Shown: piece after piece, positions 57,822-64,000 of the stretch
How positions within the stretch are numbered: the stretch's first letter is position 1
Layout: the number at the start of each line of letters is the position of its first letter
NCBI RefSeq assembly: GCF_041296385.1
Contig: NW_027183515.1
Span: forward strand, 310,001-374,000
Source: Aphelocoma coerulescens
Lineage: Eukaryota; Chordata; Aves; Passeriformes; Corvidae
Length of the DNA stretch: 64,000 nt
Direction: 5' to 3'
Notes under the pieces: generated by a model
Told to the model about the DNA's origin: nothing
Databases searched by the model: none
What the model saw: the letters and a program-made list of their open reading frames with translations, nothing else
Translations under genes and position numbers: made by a program

Positions 57822-60015
57822 GGCAGTCACGGCCTGGAGCAGGGCTGCTCCCGGGGGACAGCCTGGGGCAGGAGGCTGCTGGAGATTCATTCCCCACACT
57901 CCTTGTCATGAGGTGCTCAGAGTGATTGGAAAGGCTGTTGGCAGCAGGCAGTTCTCTGGGTTCAAGCTGTGGAGCTGTCAGCGGGAATGCAAAGGCCAAG
58001 CTGGTGAGCCTTTTGTCCTGGTGCCTTTAGTGTGTGAGCAGTCCCTGGTGCCGTTGTCTTTGGATCCTGAGTGTGGGAGAGGCAAGGCTTAGGATGGTGC
58101 GTAGAGCTGAGAAGGAAAGTGCCGAGAGCAGCATGTGTGCTGCTGCTTTGAGGGGTGCAGTTGAAGTTGTAGGCAGCAAGAGCTTTCTCAGCTGGCCCTT
58201 TTGTGAGCTCTGCTTTTGCCAGATGACTTCCATCTTACCCTCTTACCATCTTAGCCTCTCATTTTTGCATATCCCAAACCCCCTTCCAAACATCCAGCAG
58301 CTGCTTGTAAAGAAGAAGTCCTAGAACAAAAAGCCAGTGCTGCCTTTCATAGCCCCTTTGCTGTCTATGAAGTAGAGGAAAGAAGCTAGTGAGACGCACT
58401 TTCTTTCTCAACTCCATAGAGCGCATCCTTCTCTCAAGGTGGCAGAGTCCTTGGCGGAAGTGAAGCATCTGCAGCTGCAGTTCAGACTGAGAGATGTGCC
58501 AGGACAGGAAACATTTGCTGACCTTCCCTGTTCCCTGTGCAACATGATTCTCGCATCCCAGTCACTTTCACACACCTTCGGTACCCCTGAGTCCAAGCAG
58601 CTAAAGCTCACAGAGACAGAAGTGTCAGGAAGGAAAACGTTGCAAAAGCACCCCCTTCTCTTATCAGCATATAAATTGTGCACAACAGGCTGCGGCACCG
58701 AACCTTCCTTCTCAGATAGACATGCCATCACACTTTTCACTCTTGCAGCTCGGTTGAAAAGCTCCAGCAGCTGCTCCCGCAATAGCAAAAGGTTCTAGAA
58801 GTGAAAGCCAGTTTGGGGCTGCACCTTCTCCTTGCCGCATGTAAGCCACACCAAACTCCCTGATGCACTCTGTCCTCCCCTTCTCAAAGGAGTAGACGGT
58901 GGCATCAGGACACACCTGTGTCCCAGCAGCTGGGTGCCCAGCCGGGAGCAGGAGCAGGGCTGGGGCTGCTCCCAAAGTTGCCCCGCCCCAATGCCAGAGC
59001 CGGACATATGCTGAGGGGGGGCTGGATCAGGCTTTATTGTCCAGCTGCATGCCAGGAGTGAGCACAAAATCTACCTGCATTCTCTGCAGCATGCCATCCT
59101 GGAGCAGAGCCATTGCCAAAGGAAGCCGTGAGCCCGTGCCAAGCCAGTGCCGGAGTGGGATCCTAGCAGCACCTGTGGAAGCCGGGAGAGAGGAGCCCAC
59201 CTGGAGCAGGTTCGTGCAGGATTAATCATCCCGTGGCTTCCCACCAGGGTCCTGTTGCTTCCAAAAGGCCCCACAGTGTCACTGTGGCCCCCTCGGTTCC
59301 ACCAGGTTCCATAGCGTCACTGTGGTGCCCAGGGTTCCGTCAGCTTCGCCAGCATCCCCACGGTCTGCAGAGCTCCCCGAGCTTCTGTGGTGTCACAGTG
59401 GAGGCAGGGTTGCATCAGGTTCCATAGCATCACCACAGTCTCCAGGGCTCCCTGAGCTTCTGTGGTGTCACAGAGGAGGCAGGGTTGCATCAGGTTCCAT
59501 AGCATCAGCACGGTCTCCAGGGCTCCCAGAGGTTCTGTGGTGTCACAGAGGAGGCAGGGTTGCATCAGGTTCCATAGCATCACCACGGTCTCCAGGGCTC
59601 CAAGAGCTTCTGTGTTGTCACAGAGGAGGCAGGGTTGCATCAGGTTCAATAGCATCAGCACGGTCTCCAGGGCTCCCCTGAGCTTCTGTGGTGGTGTCAC
59701 AGAGGAGCCAGGCTTCCTTGTAGTTCCCCAGCATCACAAAGGCTCTCCTGGGAGCCACGGGTCACAAAGCACCGTGGGCTCTGTGCAGCCCCGCTGTGTC
59801 ACAATGGCCGCTGGCTTCCACGAGCCCCCGCAGTGTCCCAGTGGGCCCCGTGGCTTTAGGAGTGGGTGGCTGGGAGTTGGTGCCAGCGGCTGGGGGAGCA
59901 GCAGCAGGGACTGTGTGTGGACAGTGCCATGGCCACTTGTGTGGCCACTGGTGTCTCTGTGCCAGGCACAGCCGTGGTGTGTAACACCGGCTCTGGGTCC
60001 TTTGGCTGTGCAGGT
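57822..60015. repeat. Macrosatellite unit 24, four minisatellite copies plus one inserted base
   Basis: 2194 bp. Four minisatellite copies (59383-59683). One extra C in tggccccctcgg near 59285-59292 adds the odd base and breaks the frames that are open in other units. Carries C at consensus 763, a private gcatgtgtgc and T at 1868. Confidence 0.94.
59383..59683. repeat. Minisatellite with four copies (unit 24)
   Basis: Four copies. The loss is at the left side: the first copy carries the accacagtc tail normally found on copy two. The ctgtgttgtc variant marks the last copy. Confidence 0.9.
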
Positions 60016-62280
60016 GGCAGTCACGGCCTGGAGCAGGGCTGCTCCCGGGGGACAGCCTGGGGCAGGAGGCTGCTGGAGATTCATTCCCCACACTCCTTGT
60101 CATGAGGTGCTCAGAGTGATTGGAAAGGCTGTTGGCAGCAGGCAGTTCTCTGGGTTCAAGCTGTGGAGCTGTCAGCGGGAATGCAAAGGCCAAGCTGGTG
60201 AGCCTTTTGTCCTGGTGCCTTTAGTGTGTGAGCAGTCCCTGGTGCCGTTGTCTTTGGATCCTGAGTGTGGGAGAGGCAAGGCTTAGGATGGTGCGTAGAG
60301 CTGAGAAGGAAAGTGCCGAGAGCAGCGTGTGTGCTGCTGCTTTGAGGGGTGCAGTTGAAGTTGTAGGCAGCAAGAGCTTTCTCAGCTGGCCCTTTTGTGA
60401 GCTCTGCTTTTGCCAGATGACTTCCATCTTACCCTCTTACCATCTTAGCCTCTCATTTTTGCATATCCCAAACCCCCTTCCAAACATCCAGCAGCTGCTT
60501 GTAAAGAAGAAGTCCTAGAACAAAAAGCCAGTGCTGCCTTTCATAGCCCCTTTGCTGTCTATGAAGTAGAGGAAAGAAGCTAGTGAGACGCACTTTCTTT
60601 CTCAACTCCATAGAGCGCATCCTTCTCTCAAGGTGGCAGAGTCCTTGGCGGAAGTGAAGCATCTGCAGCTGCAGTTCAGACTGAGAGATGTGCCAGGACA
60701 GGAAACATTTGCTGACCTTCCCTGTTCCCTGTGCAACATGATTCTCGCATCCCAGTCACTTTCACATACCTTCGGTATCCCTGAGTCCAAGCAGCTAAAG
60801 CTCACAGAGACAGAAGTGTCAGGAAGGAAAACGTTCCAAAAGCACCCCCTTCTCTTATCAGCATATAAATTGTGCACAACAGGCTGCGGCACCGAACCTT
60901 CCTTCTCAGATAGACATGCCATCACACTTTTCACTCTTGCAGCTCGGTTGAAAAGCTCCAGCAGCTGCTCCCGCAATAGCAAAAGGTTCTAGAAGTGAAA
61001 GCCAGTTTGGGGCTGCACCTTCTCCTTGCCGCATGTAAGCCACACCAAACTCCCTGATGCACTCTGTCCTCCCCTTCTCAAAGGAGTAGACGGTGGCATC
61101 AGGACACACCTGTCCCAGCAGCTGGGTGCCCAGCCGGGAGCAGGAGCAGGGCTGGGGCTGCTCCCAAAGTTGCCCCGCCCCAATGCCAGAGCCGGACATA
61201 TGCTGAGGGGGGGCTGGATCAGGCTTTATTGTCCAGCTGCATGCCAGGAGTGAGCACAAAATCTACCTGCATTCTCTGCAGCATGCCATCCTGGAGCAGA
61301 GCCATTGCCAAAGGAAGCCGTGAGCCCGTGCCAAGCCAGTGCCGGAGTGGGATCCTAGCAGCACCTGTGGAAGCCGGGAGAGAGGAGCCCACCTGGAGCA
61401 GGTTCGTGCAGGATTAATCATCCCGTGGCTTCCCACCAGGGTCCTGTTGCTTCCAAAAGGCCCCACAGTGTCACTGTGGCCCCTCGGTTCCACCAGGTTC
61501 CATAGCGTCACTGTGGTGCCCAGGGTTCCGTCAGCTTCGCCAGCATCCCCACGGTCTGCAGAGCTCCCCGAGCTTCTGTGGTGTCACAGTGGAGGCAGGG
61601 TTGCATCAGGTTCCATAGCATCAGCACGGTCTCCAGGGCTCCCAGAGGTTCTGTGGTGTCACAGTGGAGGCAGGGTTGCATCAGGTTCCATAGCATCACC
61701 ACAGTCTCCAGGGCTCCAGAGGTTCTGTGGTGTCACAGTGGAGGCAGGGTTGCATCAGGTTCCATAGCATCACCACAGTCTCCAGGGCTCCCTGAGCTTC
61801 TGTGGTGTCACAGTGGAGGCAGGGTTGCATCAGGTTCCATAGCATCAGCACGGTCTCCAGAGCTCCCAGAGGTTCTGTGGTGTCACAGAGGAGGCAGGGT
61901 TGCATCAGGTTCAATAGCATCAGCACGGCCTCCAGGGCTCCCCTGAGCTTCTGTGGTGGTGTCACAGAGGAGCCAGGCTTCCTTGTAGTTCCCCAGCATC
62001 ACAAAGGCTCTCCTGGGAGCCACGGGTCACAAAGCACCGTGGGCTCTGTGCAGCCCCGCTGTGTCACATGGGCCGCTGGCTTCCACGAGCCCCCGCAGTG
62101 TCCCAGTGGGCCCCGTGGCTTTAGGAGTGGGTGGCTGGGAGTTGGTGCCAGCGGCTGGGGGAGCAGCAGCAGGGACTGTGTGTGGACAGTGCCATGGCCA
62201 CTTGTGTGGCCACTGGTGTCTCTGTGCCAGGCACAGCCGTGGTGTGTAACACCGGCTCTGGGTCCTTTGGCTGTGCAGGT
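60016..62280. repeat. Macrosatellite unit 25, private small indels
   Basis: 2265 bp. Five minisatellite copies (61574-61948), one of which lost a C (ggctccagagg). GT is missing from cacctgtgtccc near 61110. Private changes include cagcacggcctcc, cacatgggcc instead of cacaatggcc, and an order of minisatellite variants not seen in other units. Confidence 0.94.
61574..61948. repeat. Minisatellite, rearranged five copies (unit 25)
   Basis: Five copies with two successive accacagtc tails and a one-base deletion (ggctccagagg). The order points to one duplication plus one loss relative to the standard array. Confidence 0.88.
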
Positions 62281-64000
62281 GGCAGTCACAGCCTGGAGCA
62301 GGGCTGCTCCCGGGGGACAGCCTGGGGCAGGAGGGCTGCTGGAGATTCATTCCCCACACTCCTTGTCATGAGGTGCTCAGAGTGATTGGAAAGGCTGTTG
62401 CAGCAGGCAGTTCTCTGGGTTCAAGCTGTGGAGCTGTCAGCGGGAATGCAAAGGCCAAGCTGGTGAGCCTTTTGTCCTGGTGCCTTTAGTGTGTGAGCAG
62501 TCCCTGGTGCCGTTGTCTTTGGATCCTGAGTGTGGGAGAGGCAAGGCTTAGGATGGTGCGTAGAGCTGAGAAGGAAAGTGCCGAGAGCAGCGTGTGTGCT
62601 GCTGCTTTGAGGGGTGCAGTTGAAGTTGTAGGCAGCAAGAGCTTTCTCAGCTGGCCCTTTTGTGAGCTCTGCTTTTGCCAGATGACTTCCATCTTACCCT
62701 CTTACCATCTTAGCCTCTCATTTTTGCATATCCCAAACCCCCTTCCAAACATCCAGCAGCTGCTTGTAAAGAAGAAGTCCTAGAACAAAAAGCCAGTGCT
62801 GCCTTTCATAGCCCCTTTGCTGTCTATGAAGTCGAGGAAAAGAAGCTAGTGAGACGCACTTTCTTTCTCAACTCCATAGAGCGCATCCTTCTCTCAAGGT
62901 GGCAGAGTCCTTGGCGGAAGTGAAGCATCTGCAGCTGCAGTTCAGACTGAGAGATGTGCCAGGACAGGAAACATTTGCTGACCTTCCCTGTTCCCTGTGC
63001 AACATGATTCTCGCATCCAGTCACTTTCACATACCTTCGGTATCCCTGAGTCCAAGCAGCTAAAGCTCACAGAGACAGAAGTGTCAGGAAGGGAAACGTT
63101 CCAAAAGCACCCCCTTCTCTTATCAGCATATAAATTGTGCACAACAGGCTGCGGCACCGAACCTTCCTTCTCAGATAGACATGCCATCACACTTTTCACT
63201 CTTGCAGCTCGGTTGAAAAGCTCCAGCAGCTGCTCCCGCAATAGCAAAAGGTTCTAGAAGTGAAAGCCAGTTTGGGGCTGCACCTTCTCCTTGCCGCATG
63301 TAAGCCACACCAAACTCCCTGATGCACTCTGTCCTCCCCTTCTCAAAGGAGTAGACGGTGGCATCAGGACACACCTGTGTCCCAGCAGCTGGGTGCCCAG
63401 CCGGGAGCAGGAGCAGGGCTGGGGCTGCTCCCAAAGTTGCCCCGCCCCAATGCCAGGAGCCGGACATATGCTGAGGGGGGGCTGGATCAGGCTTTATTGT
63501 CCAGCTGCATGCCAGGAGTGAGCACAAAATCTACCTGCATTCTCTGCAGCATGGCCATCCTGGAGCAGAGCCATTGCCAAAGGAAGCCGTCAGCCCGTGC
63601 CAAGCCAGTGCCGGAGTGGGATCCTAGCAGCACCTGTGGAAGCCGGGAGAGAGGAGCCCACCTGGAGCAGGTTCGTGCAGGATTAATCATCCCGTGGCTT
63701 CCCACCAGGGTCCTGTTGCTTCCAAAAGGCCCCACAGTGTCACTGTGGCCCCTCGGTTCCACCAGGTTCCATAGCGTCACTGTGGTGCCCAGGGTTCCGT
63801 CAGCTTCGCCAGCATCCCCACGGTCTGCAGAGCTCCCCGAGCTTCTGTGGTGTCACAGTGGAGGCAGGGTTGCATCAGGTTCCATAGCATCAGCACGGTC
63901 TCCAGGGCTCCCAGAGGTTCTGTGGTGTCACAGTGGAGGCAGGGTTGCATCAGGTTCCATAGCATCACCACAGTCTCCAGGGCTCCCAGAGGTTCTGTGG
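62281..64000. repeat. Macrosatellite unit 26, cut by window end, several indels
   Basis: 1720 bp seen. Private indels against the other units: extra G in gcaggagggctg (about 62334), missing G in gctgttgcagc (about 62400), extra A and a substitution in gtcgaggaaaag (62831-62842), missing C in gcatccagtc (about 63017), extra G in gccaggagcc (about 63458) and in catggccatcc (about 63553). It shares gaagggaaacgttcc with unit 22. The minisatellite begins at 63843 and runs off the window. Confidence 0.94.

Larger units (their letters stand above)
57542..64000. repeat. Macrosatellite array, right block (units 23b-26)
   Basis: The array resumes immediately after the provirus at the base where it was interrupted. 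It holds the last 275 bp of unit 23 (plus the second target-duplication copy), units 24 and 25, and 1720 bp of unit 26. The phase is preserved: unit 23 without provirus and duplicate target is exactly 2268 bp. Single-base indels become more frequent towards the right. The array runs off the window, so neither boundary is seen. Confidence 0.97.

Noticed and set aside
57495..57899. 134-codon minus-strand ORF crossing from macrosatellite into the 5' LTR
   Set aside because: It is created by the insertion, reading from repeat sequence into the LTR. It resembles the repeat's own antisense ORF and has no domain.

Overview
The window is almost entirely one tandem macrosatellite, interrupted by a single young endogenous retrovirus. 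It looks like vertebrate nuclear DNA, most likely from a bird. The bird inference rests mainly on the provirus, whose Env has an alpharetrovirus-like layout while its Gag and integrase remnants look betaretrovirus-like (class II). I recognise no cellular protein-coding gene. The reading frames in the repeat mostly lack an ATG, overlap on both strands and drift like non-coding DNA.

Layout. Positions 1-51439 and 57547-64000 hold 26 head-to-tail units: 25 complete (one split by the provirus) and one cut by the window end. Units 1-18 are each exactly 2268 bp. Units 19-20 are 2118 bp, units 21-22 are 2193 bp, unit 23 is 2268 bp once the provirus is removed, unit 24 is 2194 bp and unit 25 is 2265 bp. 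Most length change comes from an internal 75-bp minisatellite with five copies in the standard unit and three or four in the short ones. Units differ at a modest set of recurring single-base variants that appear in shuffled combinations, as expected from unequal exchange and gene conversion. Units 24-26 also carry private one- or two-base indels. Unit phase is arbitrary and starts at window position 1. 'Consensus coordinate' below means the position in unit 1.

Provirus. Positions 51440-57541 (minus strand) hold a 6.1-kb provirus flanked by a 5-bp target duplication (ACAAA) inside unit 23. In transcription order it has a 5' LTR, a tRNA-Lys-like primer binding site, a leader with about six 68-bp repeats, a consensus splice donor, a gag start with a matrix domain and a very long Pro/Ala-rich segment (broken by a frameshift and a stop), a capsid-to-integrase deletion junction that leaves the frame open, a complete env frame, a polypurine tract and a 3' LTR. 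The LTRs differ by one base, so the insertion is recent. With most of capsid, nucleocapsid, protease, reverse transcriptase and most of integrase missing, it must have been copied by proteins supplied in trans, or have lost them during its last round of copying.

Possible function of the array. Each unit carries on the minus strand a canonical AATAAA, followed about 45 bp downstream by a GC box overlapping an inverted CCAAT box. This would suit tandem head-to-tail transcription units, but nothing here proves transcription.
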